64,000 nucleotides of DNA from Moorella glycerini. GTDB lineage: Bacteria > Bacillota > DSM-521 > Neomoorellales > Neomoorellaceae. Every line of letters begins with the position of its first letter. Position 1 is the first letter of the stretch. Where the stretch lies: NCBI RefSeq assembly GCF_009735625.1, contig NZ_CP046244.1, positions 1,240,001 through 1,304,000 on the forward strand, written 5' to 3'. The translations under genes and the position numbers were made by a program. The notes beneath the pieces are model-generated. The model did no database searches, had not been told where the DNA came from, and saw only the letters and a program-made list of their open reading frames with translations. Shown here piece by piece: positions 1 through 8,822 of the stretch.

Positions 1-437
1 TCGGTATTCCCCTTCTTAATGGTTTCTTTGACCGGCAGGGCGGCAACGGCCGCCCCGGTATCCCGGGCCGCGGCAATCACCCGCTCCAGCAGGGCCGGAC
101 TCAAAAAAGGCCGTGCACCATCGTGCACGGCCACCCATTCTGCCCCCGGCGCTACGGCCTTAAGGCCGGCCGCAATGGAATCCTGCCTCTCCCTTCCACC
201 AGCGACTATTTGCCTCACCTTCCGGTAAGGCCCACCTGTAACCACCTGGTGGCACAGGGGGATATTTTCGGGCCGGGTAACGACGATGACTTCATCTACC
301 AGGGGGGAAGCCTCGGCTACCGCCAGGGTGTGGGCCAGGATGGGTTTATCTCCCAGGGGTAAAAAAACCTTATTGCCGCCGGCCCCCAGCCGCCGGCCCT
401 GGCCGGCGGCGGCCACGATCAGGCTTAAGAAAGGCAC
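1..437 (-). CDS. ispD: 2-C-methyl-D-erythritol 4-phosphate cytidylyltransferase, partial (3' end outside window)
   Basis: IspD transfers CMP from CTP to MEP, the third step of the non-mevalonate isoprenoid pathway, in the cytosol. The frame opens with a GTG at 437 and reads [18 protein letters not shown], the nucleotide-binding loop of the family, followed by [14 protein letters not shown] and later [11 protein letters not shown], both characteristic. The frame stays open to the window edge ([19 protein letters not shown]), so roughly the first 145 residues of an expected 230 are present. The start overlaps the end of the upstream PIN-TRAM gene by 13 bases, so the two are probably co-transcribed and translationally coupled. 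The yacL-ispD order is common in Firmicutes. Confidence 0.93.
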   Translation of the reverse strand, partial: MPFLSLIVAAAGQGRRLGAGGNKVFLPLGDKPILAHTLAVAEASPLVDEVIVVTRPENIPLCHQVVTGGPYRKVRQIVAGGRERQDSIAAGLKAVAPGAEWVAVHDGARPFLSPALLERVIAAARDTGAAVAALPVKETIKKGNT

Positions 438-1576
438 TGGTACTCACCCCGCTCCAGGGCCTGGTGGTTGGAACCTATTTTACGTTCCGGCCCTTTGGGC
501 CGGGCAAAAATCATCCGGCCGGCTGCCGTTTGCAGGACGCTTGTTACCAGGACGGCAATGGTCTGGCCTATGTAGCGGCGGCCATTTTCGACCACAATCA
601 TGGTGCCGTCATCCAGGTAAGCCACCCCCTGGCCAATCTCCTTGCCATCCTTGATGACCTGGACAGTCATTTCTTCACCCGGCAGGACAACGGGTTTGAC
701 AGCATTGGCCAGCTCATTGATGTTCAGTACCCGCACGCCCTGGAGTTCAGCCACCTTATTCAGGTTGTAATCATTGGTCAGGATGGGGGCGGCCAGCTTC
801 TGGGCCAGGCGAACTAATTTGCTATCCACCTCCGTCAGGTCTTCAAAATCAACTTCCAGAACCTTGACGTTCACAGCCATTTCCTTGCGAATTTTATTGA
901 GGATATCCAGGCCCCGCCGGCCGCGGTTACGTTTTAACAGGTCAGAGGAATCAGCTATGTGCCGTAATTCTTCCAGAACAAAGGAGGGTATCACCACCGT
1001 GCCTTCAATAAAGCCGCTTTTAATAATATCGGCTATGCGGCCGTCAATGATAACGCTGGTATCCAGGATTTTGGCTACCGGTTTCCCGCCTTCACCCTTG
1101 CCTTTTTCCCGGTCCTTGCCACCCCAGCGGGGAATGAGATTAAACAGTCCCCAGACTTCGTCCTTGCGCTTGGTGCCCAGGCTCCAGCCCAGGTAGCCAA
1201 AGAAGAGGCTGCCGGCCATAGGAATGTAGGGTCCCACCAGGGGCAGGTGAAAGAAAGAGGCCCCCAATAAATTAGCGATGATAAGTCCAAAAATAAGTCC
1301 TAAGGAACCGCTGATTATTTCCTGGGCCGGTGTGCGCTGCAACCTCCCTTCCAGCCAGCGCGTCGATTGGGTGATGAAATTAATCAGGCGCTGGGCCAGG
1401 CTATAGCCAGTTAAGGCCGCAATCAAGGTCACCAGGGCCAGCAGGGTCCAGCGCAGGCCCGGTAGAGGCCTGGTGCCCCAGCTCTGCTGCCAGATGGCCA
1501 GTCCCATTTGGGCAGCATAAAAGCCCGTCGCTGCCGCCACCAGGGCTATGGCACCCCGTAAAATCCGGTACAACAT
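425..1576 (-). CDS. PIN and TRAM domain membrane protein (YacL family)
   Basis: 383 residues. The first 120 or so carry about four hydrophobic segments. Then comes a PIN nuclease-like domain starting near [16 protein letters not shown] with the acidic residues expected for metal binding, and a C-terminal TRAM domain (about residues 300-360, [20 protein letters not shown]) predicted to bind RNA. This is the architecture of B. subtilis YacL; the substrate is not established. ATG start preceded by GGTGAAGGG. It sits between carD and ispD, all minus strand. The tail overlaps ispD by 13 bases. Confidence 0.9.
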   Translation of the reverse strand: MLYRILRGAIALVAAATGFYAAQMGLAIWQQSWGTRPLPGLRWTLLALVTLIAALTGYSLAQRLINFITQSTRWLEGRLQRTPAQEIISGSLGLIFGLIIANLLGASFFHLPLVGPYIPMAGSLFFGYLGWSLGTKRKDEVWGLFNLIPRWGGKDREKGKGEGGKPVAKILDTSVIIDGRIADIIKSGFIEGTVVIPSFVLEELRHIADSSDLLKRNRGRRGLDILNKIRKEMAVNVKVLEVDFEDLTEVDSKLVRLAQKLAAPILTNDYNLNKVAELQGVRVLNINELANAVKPVVLPGEEMTVQVIKDGKEIGQGVAYLDDGTMIVVENGRRYIGQTIAVLVTSVLQTAAGRMIFARPKGPERKIGSNHQALERGEYQCLS

Positions 1577-1646
1577 CCCTTCACCTTCTTTACTTCCTTT
1601 CTTTCAATTCTTCCTCACCCGGCCCCATCTTATACCATGGGAACCA

Positions 1647-2129
1647 TCAGGCTAAAAGTTTTTCCAGCATGGTTTCTACCTGCTTTTTTTCATAGTTACG
1701 GGCCAGGGCCAGTTCACTGATTAAAATCTGGCGGGCATTTTCCAGCATTTTGCGCTCGCCGGTGGACAGCCCCTTATCGTGCTCCCGCCTGGCCAGGATA
1801 CTGACTACCTCGGCTATCTGGTAAATATTACCGCTGCGCAGCTTCTCCAGGTTGGCCCGGTAGCGATGGTTCCAGTTGGTGCCAGAACTGCCGGTAACTT
1901 TTTTCTCTTTGAGAATCTTTATTACTTGTTCAACGCCTTCTTCGTCTACCACTTCCCTTAAACCCACCACCTGCTCGCTTTCCAGGGGCAGCATCACCTT
2001 CATATCACCCAGGGGAAAGCGCATAATGTAGTATTTTTTCTTTTGACCCAGTACCTCCCGCTCCTCGATGGCCTCAATGATTCCCGCCCCGTGCATGGGA
2101 TACACTACTTTATCGCCCACTTTAAACAT
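1647..2129 (-). CDS. carD: CarD-family RNA polymerase-binding regulator
   Basis: 160 residues starting MFKVGDKVVYPMHGAGIIE, the conserved opening of the CarD/CdnL/TRCF RNA-polymerase interaction domain. The helical C-terminal half is the part that contacts promoter DNA in CarD proteins. Family knowledge: CarD proteins bind the RNA polymerase beta subunit and stabilise open complexes at many promoters, including rRNA promoters. Length matches the family. It lies between radA and the PIN-TRAM gene, a common clostridial order. In many Firmicutes disA follows radA at this place; no disA is present here. Confidence 0.92.
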   Translation of the reverse strand: MFKVGDKVVYPMHGAGIIEAIEEREVLGQKKKYYIMRFPLGDMKVMLPLESEQVVGLREVVDEEGVEQVIKILKEKKVTGSSGTNWNHRYRANLEKLRSGNIYQIAEVVSILARREHDKGLSTGERKMLENARQILISELALARNYEKKQVETMLEKLLA

Positions 2130-2184
2130 TCCTTTGTTACCCCCCGTTCCGGCAAAGCCGTGCCTATTATGATTATAACATGAT

Positions 2185-3543
2185 TTAAGCCGTCAAACCG
2201 AGTTCCAGGGCCTCAACCACTGAGCGTACATCATAGATTTCGTAATCATTCCGGCCTATTAGACGGCATTTATTCCCCGCCGGGATGAGAAAACGCCTGA
2301 AACCCAGCCTGGCTGCTTCTTCGATGCGCCTTTCAACCTGGCTTACGGCCCGGACTTCTCCCGCCAGGCCAACTTCCCCTAAAACTAAAGTTTCGGCCTC
2401 TACCGGCCGGTCTTTAAGGCCGGAGGCGATGGCCAGGCAGATAGCCAGGTCGGCTGCCGGTTCATTGATGGCGATGCCGCCGGCGACGTTAAGGTAAACG
2501 TCATAGCCCCCCAGCTGTAATCCCGCCCGTTTTTCCAGTACTGCCGTAAGCAACAGGGCGCGGTTAAAATCGACCCCTGTAGCCAGCCGCCGCGGGTTGC
2601 CAAAGGTAGTCGGGCTTACCAGGGCCTGGATTTCCAGGAGCAGGGGCCGGGTCCCTTCCAGGCAGGCCACTACACAGGAGCCGGCTACCCCGGCCGGCCG
2701 CTCGGCCAGGAGCATTTCCGAGGGGTTGGCCACTTCCTTAAGCCCCCCGGTAACCATCTCAAAGATCCCGATTTCATTGGTGGAACCGAAACGGTTTTTG
2801 GCGGCACGCAGGATGCGGTAGGCCTGGTAGCGTTCTCCTTCCAGGTAGAGGACGGTGTCCACCAGGTGTTCCAGGACCCGGGGACCGGCCAGGAAGCCTT
2901 CTTTGGTGACGTGCCCCACCAGGATTACTGCCGGGCCACCGTCTTTGGCCAGGCGCAAAAAACGCGCCGCACATTCCCGCACCTGGGATACGCTCCCTGG
3001 CGCCGCCTGGATGGCCGGCAGGAACATGGTCTGGATGGAGTCCACAATGACTGCCACCGGGCCTAACCCTTCTATCCCGGCCAGGATGGCTTCTACATCC
3101 GTCTCGGCCAGTAAATAAATCTCGCCACTAAGGGCCCCCAAGCGCTGGGCCCTGAGCCTGACCTGCCCGGGCGATTCTTCACCGGAGACATAAAGGATCT
3201 TGCCATACCTGGCGGCAAGCCTGTGGGCCACCTGGAGGAGTAAAGTCGACTTGCCAATGCCAGGCGCCCCGCCGACCAGAAGCAAGGAACCAGGTACCAG
3301 GCCACCCCCCAGCACCCGGTCCCACTCGCTGAAAGAACTTACCAGGCGTTCCCCGGCAATATCGGTTATCCCTGCCAGCAAAGCAGGAGGTGCCTTCAAA
3401 CCAGCCGGCCGGCTTATTCCTTCCAGGGTTACCATCTCCGCCACCAGGCTGTTCCAGCTGCCGCAACCGGGGCAGCGGCCTAAAAAACTTAAGCTTTCAT
3501 AGCCACATTGCTGGCAGACAAAGCGCTCTTTTGTTTTCGCCAG
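2185..3543 (-). CDS. radA: DNA repair protein RadA
   Basis: RadA is a RecA-like ATPase that promotes branch migration in recombinational repair. Visible in order: an N-terminal zinc finger (CQQCGYES and CPGCGSW), Walker A GGAPGIGKST, the family-defining KNRFG motif (within AAKNRFGSTNE), and a C-terminal Lon-protease-like domain. Start choice: the longest frame opens with GTG at 3552, but the Shine-Dalgarno GGGGGAG touches that GTG. A CTG at 3543, six bases after GGAGGTG, would give MAKTKERFVCQQCG, matching the usual RadA N-terminus. I therefore place the start at 3543 with moderate certainty; GTG 3552 is the alternative. Confidence 0.93.
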   Translation of the reverse strand: MAKTKERFVCQQCGYESLSFLGRCPGCGSWNSLVAEMVTLEGISRPAGLKAPPALLAGITDIAGERLVSSFSEWDRVLGGGLVPGSLLLVGGAPGIGKSTLLLQVAHRLAARYGKILYVSGEESPGQVRLRAQRLGALSGEIYLLAETDVEAILAGIEGLGPVAVIVDSIQTMFLPAIQAAPGSVSQVRECAARFLRLAKDGGPAVILVGHVTKEGFLAGPRVLEHLVDTVLYLEGERYQAYRILRAAKNRFGSTNEIGIFEMVTGGLKEVANPSEMLLAERPAGVAGSCVVACLEGTRPLLLEIQALVSPTTFGNPRRLATGVDFNRALLLTAVLEKRAGLQLGGYDVYLNVAGGIAINEPAADLAICLAIASGLKDRPVEAETLVLGEVGLAGEVRAVSQVERRIEEAARLGFRRFLIPAGNKCRLIGRNDYEIYDVRSVVEALELGLTA

Positions 3544-3564
3544 GAAGATCACCTCCCCCAGGCA

Positions 3565-4350
3565 TTATACACCAACCGCCCGGGGTTGGGAAGTCCTACC
3601 AGTCAAGGCCTTTTCTTCCTGGGTTAGCTGGAGGCGCCGGCGATGCCAGCCCAGGTATTCCTTAACGCGGTTGATAGTCAAATTGAGCACCTGGTCTTCG
3701 CCAATACCGGCACTGCGGGCCACCTGCCAGGCCCGGGCAAAATTGCCCACTGCCGTGAAGACATGGGCATCGCTATTTAAAGCCACCCAGACCCTATATT
3801 TTTGCGCCAGCCTGGCCAGGAGCTGACAGCGGGGCAGGCTGCCCGGCCGGCTGATATTGAAGGAATTGTTATTGATTTCCAGGGCTTTACGCTCGGCGGC
3901 AGCCGCCAGGACCAGCTTTTCTATATTCAGGGGAAATTCGGGATTGCCCGGGTGGACGATAATATGGACCCGGGGATTCCTTAAGGCCGCCAGGGCAGCC
4001 CGGGTATATTCTTCCTCGGACCGGTTATCGAAACCAGTCCCTGTATGGAAACCCGCCAGGACAATGTCTAACTGGTCCAGCAGGCGGTCGGGTACATCCA
4101 GGTGCCCCTCCGGGTCCAGGATATTTGCTTCCACGCCCCGGAGAATTGCTACGCTGCCAATCTTGCGAGGCAGGGCTACCAGATTGCTGAAGTGATATTC
4201 ATGGGGACCGCCGGGCATTTTGAGGCCGTGATCGGTAATGGCAATCATCTTCAGTCCCCGTTTTTCAGCAGCTTCAGCCAGTTCCTTAACGGTACTGTAC
4301 GCATGGCCGCTGGCGATGGTGTGGGTGTGGAGGTCCGCTTCCAGGTGCAC
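3565..4350 (-). CDS. PHP-domain phosphoesterase (YcdX-like)
   Basis: 261 residues. It begins LEADLHTHTIASGHAYSTV, the first PHP metal-binding motif, followed by AITDHG, GVEANI, HPGNPE and NSDAH, which together supply the histidines and aspartates of a trinuclear metal site. Family members are phosphatases or phosphoesterases, often of unknown substrate; YcdX is the closest named relative in layout. GTG start at 4350 preceded by AAGGAGTGAAGGAAA. It lies just upstream of radA, separated by about 20 bases, so probably co-transcribed. Confidence 0.88.
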   Translation of the reverse strand: MHLEADLHTHTIASGHAYSTVKELAEAAEKRGLKMIAITDHGLKMPGGPHEYHFSNLVALPRKIGSVAILRGVEANILDPEGHLDVPDRLLDQLDIVLAGFHTGTGFDNRSEEEYTRAALAALRNPRVHIIVHPGNPEFPLNIEKLVLAAAAERKALEINNNSFNISRPGSLPRCQLLARLAQKYRVWVALNSDAHVFTAVGNFARAWQVARSAGIGEDQVLNLTINRVKEYLGWHRRRLQLTQEEKALTGRTSQPRAVGV

Positions 4351-4439
4351 TTTCCTTCACTCCTTTTTACTCCTTCTAGCTTAACAAAAGATTATTAAAG
4401 TCACATTAGAATTGCTTTATCTTAAGCTTAATCCATAAA

Positions 4440-4477
4440 TTGGCATCAATTTTGGGGGCTTAAGTATAAATATTAGC
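4440..4477 (+). promoter_or_regulatory. possible promoter for the candidate RNA at 4470-4942
   Basis: TTGGCA at about 4440 and TATAAA 19 bases later resemble -35 and -10 hexamers. The spacing is longer than ideal. The next tract, CATAATACTAG, is also AT-rich. Weak call, useful only together with the terminator at 4902-4942. Confidence 0.3.
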
Positions 4478-4942
4478 TGTTAACGGGGGCATAATACTAG
4501 CAGCAGGGTCGGCCAGGGCCGAGCCCAGAAAATTATCGGGTCCGATGCCGGGCTCGCTAATTTTCGGCCAAAGGTCGCCAGCAGGTCAAAAGGCTTGCTG
4601 GCCGGCCGGCGGGCAGATCAGCAGCGGTTCGTCACGGCTTGCCGTTAGTCCGAAGGATTAATGGCAGGTCGGCAAGGATGGTTGCTGGTCGAGCTAAGAT
4701 GACCATAGTTGCCGCAAGGCTTTCAACACCAAAAAGCTCGAGGTTCGTAAAGGTCGAGAGATCTTTACGGGCTTCCCAGGTAGCTGTGGTCGTCGAGCAA
4801 AGGTTATTGTAGTTGCCGTAATGGTCTGTGGCAGCCGAAAGGTTGTCGCCGGCTATGCAGGTAGCTGCCGTAGCCGGAGTTAAGGTTCTGACCGGCTCTT
4901 TAAAATGAAGGCCCTCCTCCACGGAGCGGCCTTCATTTTTAT
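4470..4942 (+). ncRNA. candidate structured non-coding RNA, unidentified
   Basis: The 746-base gap between the PHP gene and the histidine kinase has no convincing reading frame but many perfect or near-perfect hairpins on the plus strand. They are: 4518-4569 (GAAAATTA pairing TAATTTTC, extended by GGCC/GGCC), 4578-4601 (CCAGCA/TGCTGG), ACGGC-TT-GCCGT near 4635, 4746-4769 (CGTAAAG/CTTTACG), 4851-4875 (GGCTA.GCAG/CTGC..TAGCC), and a terminator at 4902-4942. Related short tracts such as GTAGYTGCCGTA recur at intervals. I do not recognise it as tmRNA, RNase P RNA, 6S or SRP RNA: no tRNA-like ends and none of their signature tracts are seen. Confidence 0.45.
4902..4942 (+). terminator. strong intrinsic terminator, probably bidirectional
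   Basis: AAAATGAAGGCC at 4902-4913 pairs with GGCCTTCATTTTT at 4928-4940, with an inner CTCC/GGAG helix. A T-run follows on plus and an equivalent T-run exists on minus. It ends the candidate RNA on plus and could also stop minus-strand read-through from the histidine kinase operon. Confidence 0.75.
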
Positions 4943-5010
4943 ACCTAAAAAAGTGGCCCAGAAAACCTGGGCTCAAAAGAGTGTATATATTAAAGGAGGT
5001 CAGAGGACAC

Positions 5011-5031
5011 CTGATTTGGAGGTAATCAGGT
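5011..5031. repeat. short inverted repeat upstream of 5097
   Basis: CCTGATT and AATCAGG (7 bp each) flank a TGGAGGT loop. It lies between the terminator at 4942 and the stop of the histidine kinase. It may be a second minus-strand terminator stem, but no clear T-run follows. Nothing else is seen in 4943-5096. Confidence 0.3.
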
Positions 5032-5096
5032 ATTGGCTTCAATGATATTATAACTCATTCCTGTTAAGAATCAATAATGGCCTTGTTAAGTTTAGA

Positions 5097-6584
5097 TTAA
5101 TTTTGGGCCTTCTCCGGTATGGGGCTTTCCGCCTGGGCCTTTCCTTCAGTTACTACCGGTAAGGTAAAAAAGAAACAGCTGCCCTGCCCCGGCTGGCTGG
5201 TTACACCGACATTACCACCGTGGGCTTCAACGATATGCTTAACTATAGCCAGGCCCAGGCCGGTACCCCCCATTTCCCTGGAACGGGCCTTGTCAACCCG
5301 GTAAAAACGTTCAAAAACCCGGGGCAGGCTTGCTGCCGGTATACCAATACCGCTATCTTCTACTTCTACCCGCAGGCCATCATTCTCCAGGCCGGCCCGT
5401 ACCGTGACCCTGCCGCCGGCAGGGGTGTACTTAATGCCATTGTCAATTAAATTTAGCAAAACCTGGCTTAAATAATTCTCGCCAATGGCCAGGGGCGGCA
5501 GGCCTGCCGGTATTTGTACTTCCAGGTTAACTCCCTTTTCCCGGGCCAGGGGATTAACAGTAGCCAAAACCCCTTCCAGGGTAGGCATGAGCTTGGCCCG
5601 TCCGGGGCGGATCCGCTGGGGTTGATTTTCCAGCCGCGAAAGGGCCAGGAGATCTTCGATTAACTGCTGCAGGCGCTGGGCCTCTTTATTGATAATCCCC
5701 AGAAAACGGCGGCTCACTTCCGGGTCTTCCAGGGCCCCTTCCAGCAAAGTCTCCACAAACCCCCGGATAGACGTCAGGGGCGTGCGCAGTTCATGGGAAA
5801 CATTGGCCACAAACTCCGTCCGCATTTGTTCCAGGCGGCGGATGTTTGTTATATCCCGGATGGTCAGGGCCGCACCCACTACCCGCTTTTGGGCACTGAT
5901 AATGGGCGCCCCATAAATTTTAAAAAGCTGGTTAGTGGTAGGAAAAAGGCGGGTTTCTATCTCCAGGGGTATGCCGCTGGCCAGGATTTCTTTGACGAGT
6001 TTATCGATCTCATGATTGCGAATTACTTCCAGTAAATACTTATGCTCAACTTCCGTCCCTTTCTTGCCGAACATGGTTTCGGCCGCCGGATTTAAGAGCA
6101 TTACCCGGCCCACCTGGTCCACAGTTAACAGGGCGTCACTCATACTGGCCAGAATTGCTTGCATTTTATTTCTTTCTTCTGCCATTTCCCGGAAGTTGTT
6201 GCGTAAAGTTTCCACCATGACATTGAGGTGGTGGCTCAACAACCCTATTTCATCATTACTTTGAATCTCAATCCGCTGCTCCAGGTCGCCGCCGGCAATC
6301 TTTTGCGTCAGGGGTAGCAGGGCCGTCAGGGGCATAATTATCCCCCGGGACAGGATAAAGGTCCCGGCGGTCATGACTACCAGGACCACCAGCATGGTCA
6401 GCAGGAGCTGCCCTTCCAGCCTGGCTACCAGGACACCGGCCCGGAAGGGCGGCAGCCACGGCAGGCCCAGGGCGTTAAGGATGGCCTGGTGCAGGTAAAG
6501 ATAGGCAGCCACCAGGGTCAAGAAGAGGAGGGTTAAAAAATTTAAGGCGATCTTCCAGCGCAAAGAACGCAAGGCCATCACCAC
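5097..6584 (-). CDS. PhoR/PnpS-like sensor histidine kinase
   Basis: 495 residues. TM segments at about 13-33 and 57-80 with only a short loop between; HAMP at about 82-135; PAS at about 142-250; HisKA with NVSHELRTPLTSIRG and phosphoacceptor His264; then an HATPase_c domain with the N box (NLIDNGIKYTP) and G1 box (DSGIGIP). It autophosphorylates and passes phosphate to a response regulator. The small extracytoplasmic loop argues against a large ligand pocket; sensing may be via membrane or PAS. No response regulator gene is adjacent; the upstream neighbour is an HD-GYP protein seven bases away. GTG 6584 or ATG 6578 are both possible starts. Confidence 0.9.
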   Translation of the reverse strand: MVMALRSLRWKIALNFLTLLFLTLVAAYLYLHQAILNALGLPWLPPFRAGVLVARLEGQLLLTMLVVLVVMTAGTFILSRGIIMPLTALLPLTQKIAGGDLEQRIEIQSNDEIGLLSHHLNVMVETLRNNFREMAEERNKMQAILASMSDALLTVDQVGRVMLLNPAAETMFGKKGTEVEHKYLLEVIRNHEIDKLVKEILASGIPLEIETRLFPTTNQLFKIYGAPIISAQKRVVGAALTIRDITNIRRLEQMRTEFVANVSHELRTPLTSIRGFVETLLEGALEDPEVSRRFLGIINKEAQRLQQLIEDLLALSRLENQPQRIRPGRAKLMPTLEGVLATVNPLAREKGVNLEVQIPAGLPPLAIGENYLSQVLLNLIDNGIKYTPAGGRVTVRAGLENDGLRVEVEDSGIGIPAASLPRVFERFYRVDKARSREMGGTGLGLAIVKHIVEAHGGNVGVTSQPGQGSCFFFTLPVVTEGKAQAESPIPEKAQN

Positions 6585-6590
6585 CTCTGG

Positions 6591-7793
6591 CTATGTAAGC
6601 AAACATGGGGCGACGGCCACAACTGCCGGGTCAAACTGGCTGCCACTACCCCGGGTTAGAATAGCCACTGCTTCTTCGGGTGTCCGGGTAGGCTGGTAGG
6701 GCCTTAAGGAAGTCATGGCATCAAAGGCATCGGCTACGGCTATGATGCGCGCCCCCAGGGGAATTTCCCCATCATGCAGGCCATAAGGATAACCTTGGCC
6801 ATCATAACGTTCGTGATGCAGGCCGGCATCATGGGCTATATCTTTTAAACTGGTAACGCTGGTCAATAAATCTATGGTTCGCACCGGATGCTGGCGTACC
6901 ACTTTTAATTCCCGGGCATCGAGCCGGCCTGGTTTATCTAATATGGCCCGGGGAACGGCAATTTTGCCAAAGTCATGGAGGAGCCCGGCAATTTCCAGGC
7001 GCTGGATTGCTTCTTCGCTAAAGCCCAGGCAGCGGGCCAGCCGCATGGCGTAGCTGGCCACCCGCCGGGAATGACCGGCCGTATAAGCGTGTTTGGCGTC
7101 GATTATCTGGGCAAAAAGGTCGATGGTAACTTTCATCGGCTCAGCCACCTGGAAATTTACCGGTGGCAGGTCTAAAATTACCCGGAACATCTTTAACTCC
7201 AGGGCTGCATTGGTGGCTACTTCCGCAAATAGCGAGCCCGCCAGCAAGCTATCGAGAACTGTTAACAGTTCCGGGGGAAAGGCCTCCTGGACCGTCCAGG
7301 CCATGGCCTTTTTGACGGTAGACCAGTCGCTGCCCGGGTAAGCCCGCAGAGTTAGATCAAATTCATCGGCCAGCCCCAGCAGCAGGGCACCGGGGACGAT
7401 GGCTCCGTCCTTAAGGCCCCGGGGGTAGCCGGAACCGTCCCAGCGCTCATGGTGATCCCGGATCATGGCCGCCACTTCCTCGCCCAGACCGGGAATGGGG
7501 GTAACCATGGCCGCCCCCCTGGCAGGATGGTCTTTGATCTCCGGGTTTTGCCAGGCTCCGGCCTTGAGCGTAAGGTGTACCAGGTGGTCGTCCAGGCCCA
7601 TGGCACCAATGTCGTGAAGCAGGCCGGCATAAAAAACCGGCGTTGCCTGGCCGGGCAATACTTTTTGGGCCAGTTCCCGGGCCACCAGGGCTACCCGCCA
7701 GGCATGGTAAAGTTTGGTTTCTTCTTCCACATCCAGGATGGTTGATAAAGCCACCACCAGTTCCCGGAAAGAGCGGTCCTCCGGGCAGCTCAC
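6591..7793 (-). CDS. tandem HD-domain protein with C-terminal HD-GYP-type domain
   Basis: 400 residues with two HD units. The first (residues about 20-150) has HAWRV, FYAGLLHDIGAMG and DHHERWDGSGYPRGL. The second (about 230-390) has HSRRVASYAMRLA, IAGLLHDFGKIAVP, HHERYDGQGYPYGL and ADAFDAMTS, the HD-GYP pattern of cyclic-di-GMP phosphodiesterases. Metal ligands appear present in both. I infer c-di-GMP hydrolysis by the second unit. GTG start with GGGGGAGGGGCACG upstream. The close spacing to the histidine kinase suggests a shared transcript, so the pair may link a signal to c-di-GMP turnover. Confidence 0.85.
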   Translation of the reverse strand: MSCPEDRSFRELVVALSTILDVEEETKLYHAWRVALVARELAQKVLPGQATPVFYAGLLHDIGAMGLDDHLVHLTLKAGAWQNPEIKDHPARGAAMVTPIPGLGEEVAAMIRDHHERWDGSGYPRGLKDGAIVPGALLLGLADEFDLTLRAYPGSDWSTVKKAMAWTVQEAFPPELLTVLDSLLAGSLFAEVATNAALELKMFRVILDLPPVNFQVAEPMKVTIDLFAQIIDAKHAYTAGHSRRVASYAMRLARCLGFSEEAIQRLEIAGLLHDFGKIAVPRAILDKPGRLDARELKVVRQHPVRTIDLLTSVTSLKDIAHDAGLHHERYDGQGYPYGLHDGEIPLGARIIAVADAFDAMTSLRPYQPTRTPEEAVAILTRGSGSQFDPAVVAVAPCLLT

Positions 7794-7812
7794 CGTGCCC
7801 CTCCCCCTTTAT

Positions 7813-7855
7813 AAAAAAATCGCCCTTTATGCTGGTTATAAAGAGCGATTTCCCC
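7813..7855 (-). terminator. intrinsic terminator after the DUF1858 gene
   Basis: AAATCGC..TTTAT pairs with ATAAA..GCGATTT around 7815-7852; on the minus strand the stem is followed by a run of T. It separates the DUF1858 gene from the HD-GYP/histidine kinase unit. Confidence 0.8.
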
Positions 7856-7865
7856 TGGTATAGCT

Positions 7866-8081
7866 TTAATCTTCCTTAGCCCCTTTGTTTACCACCTTAT
7901 TCAGGTCGGCAACAAGGCTGGCAACATCAATACCGTGGGCCATGGCTCCCTGCTCGATATTTTCAAAGCGTGCTGCCGCGCAGCCCAGGCAACCCATCCC
8001 ATGCTCCATAAAAACCGGCACCGTCTGCGGGTACTTGCTGACTACTTCCGTAATGCTCATTTCCTTGGTAATGGTGGCCAA
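7866..8081 (-). CDS. DUF1858-domain small protein
   Basis: About 71-74 residues. ITKEMSITEVVSKYPQTVPV followed by FMEHGMGCLGCAAA is the DUF1858 fold with its CxxC pair, also seen at the N-terminus of ScdA/RIC iron-sulfur repair proteins. A redox or iron-sulfur role is inferred for the family, not shown. The longest frame starts GTG at 8090, but GAGGAG abuts that codon; TTG at 8081 (MATITKEM) has better ribosome-binding spacing. Single-gene unit ended by the terminator at 7813-7855. Confidence 0.85.
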   Translation of the reverse strand: MATITKEMSITEVVSKYPQTVPVFMEHGMGCLGCAAARFENIEQGAMAHGIDVASLVADLNKVVNKGAKED

Positions 8082-8144
8082 AGGACTCACCTCCTCATCA
8101 TGTTTATCATTATAAACGGTAAGAGGCCCTTTGTAAAGAAAACT

Positions 8145-8792
8145 CTATACTATACCCATTTCCTTAAGACAGGTAATCACAGAAGGAGGAGGGTCCTGCC
8201 ACAGCCAGTCTACCTTGAGCCAGAAACCTGGCAAGATCTCTGTACAGTAAACGCCCTTCCCGCCAGGTGCTATGGTCCGGTAGCGGCCGTTCTCTCCCAG
8301 GCGATAGAACTCCGCCTCCTGCCGGTCAGGGTCGATAAGCCAGTATTCCTGGACTCCGGCGGCCTCGTACTCCACATATTTTTCCCCCCGGTCCCGGGCC
8401 AGGCTTTCCGGTGAGGTTATCTCTACAATCAGGTCGGGAGGGCCATCCATATAAGTTTCCTTTAGAAGAGGAAGCTTTTCGTTGCTGACATAGAGGATAT
8501 CCGGTTCCCGGCCCCGGCGCAAGGTACCGGGCAAGCGCACCAGGAAGGGAGCGTCAAAAACTCGCCCTGTTTTTTTGTAATGCAAGAACTCACGTATAAC
8601 ACTGTACAAAAAACCTTTAATATCCTGGTGTTTCCTCTTGGCTGGCGTCAAGACAATTACCTCCCCGTCCACCCACTCCGCCCAGGTATCCTCGTCGCAC
8701 CAGGCCAGGAACTCCTCAAAGGTTAGCTTGCCTTCCGGTAGGGACCTGCCAGTTTCGTAGGTCACTGCTGCTTCCCGTATTGCCGTAGTCAT
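8145..8792 (-). CDS. Uma2 family (DUF820) PD-(D/E)xK nuclease-like protein
   Basis: 215 residues. It shows the Uma2 pattern: TFEEFLAWCDEDTWAEWVDG near the N-terminus, GREPDILYVSNE, DLIVEITSPES (core PD-ExK acidic residues) and YVEYEAAGVQEYWLIDPDR. The family is predicted to be a restriction-like nuclease fold, abundant in cyanobacteria and some thermophilic Firmicutes, with unknown role. ATG start preceded by GGAGGGCAAAAAG. A broken second Uma2 copy lies directly upstream (8823-9056). Confidence 0.88.
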   Translation of the reverse strand: MTTAIREAAVTYETGRSLPEGKLTFEEFLAWCDEDTWAEWVDGEVIVLTPAKRKHQDIKGFLYSVIREFLHYKKTGRVFDAPFLVRLPGTLRRGREPDILYVSNEKLPLLKETYMDGPPDLIVEITSPESLARDRGEKYVEYEAAGVQEYWLIDPDRQEAEFYRLGENGRYRTIAPGGKGVYCTEILPGFWLKVDWLWQDPPPSVITCLKEMGIV

Positions 8793-8822
8793 CTTTTTGC
8801 CCTCCTTCCAGGGACGGATTCC

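Noticed and set aside
2129-2185. disA expected after radA
   Set aside because: Only 55 bases separate radA and carD; disA is not here.
4470-4942. Assignment as tmRNA, RNase P RNA, 6S or SRP RNA
   Set aside because: No alanine-tRNA-like ends or CCA, no GAGGAAAGTCC-type tract, and no other signature of those RNAs.
4632-5042. 136-codon minus-strand open frame
   Set aside because: It crosses the strong terminator, shows no recognisable protein pattern and overlaps a folded region; treated as non-coding.
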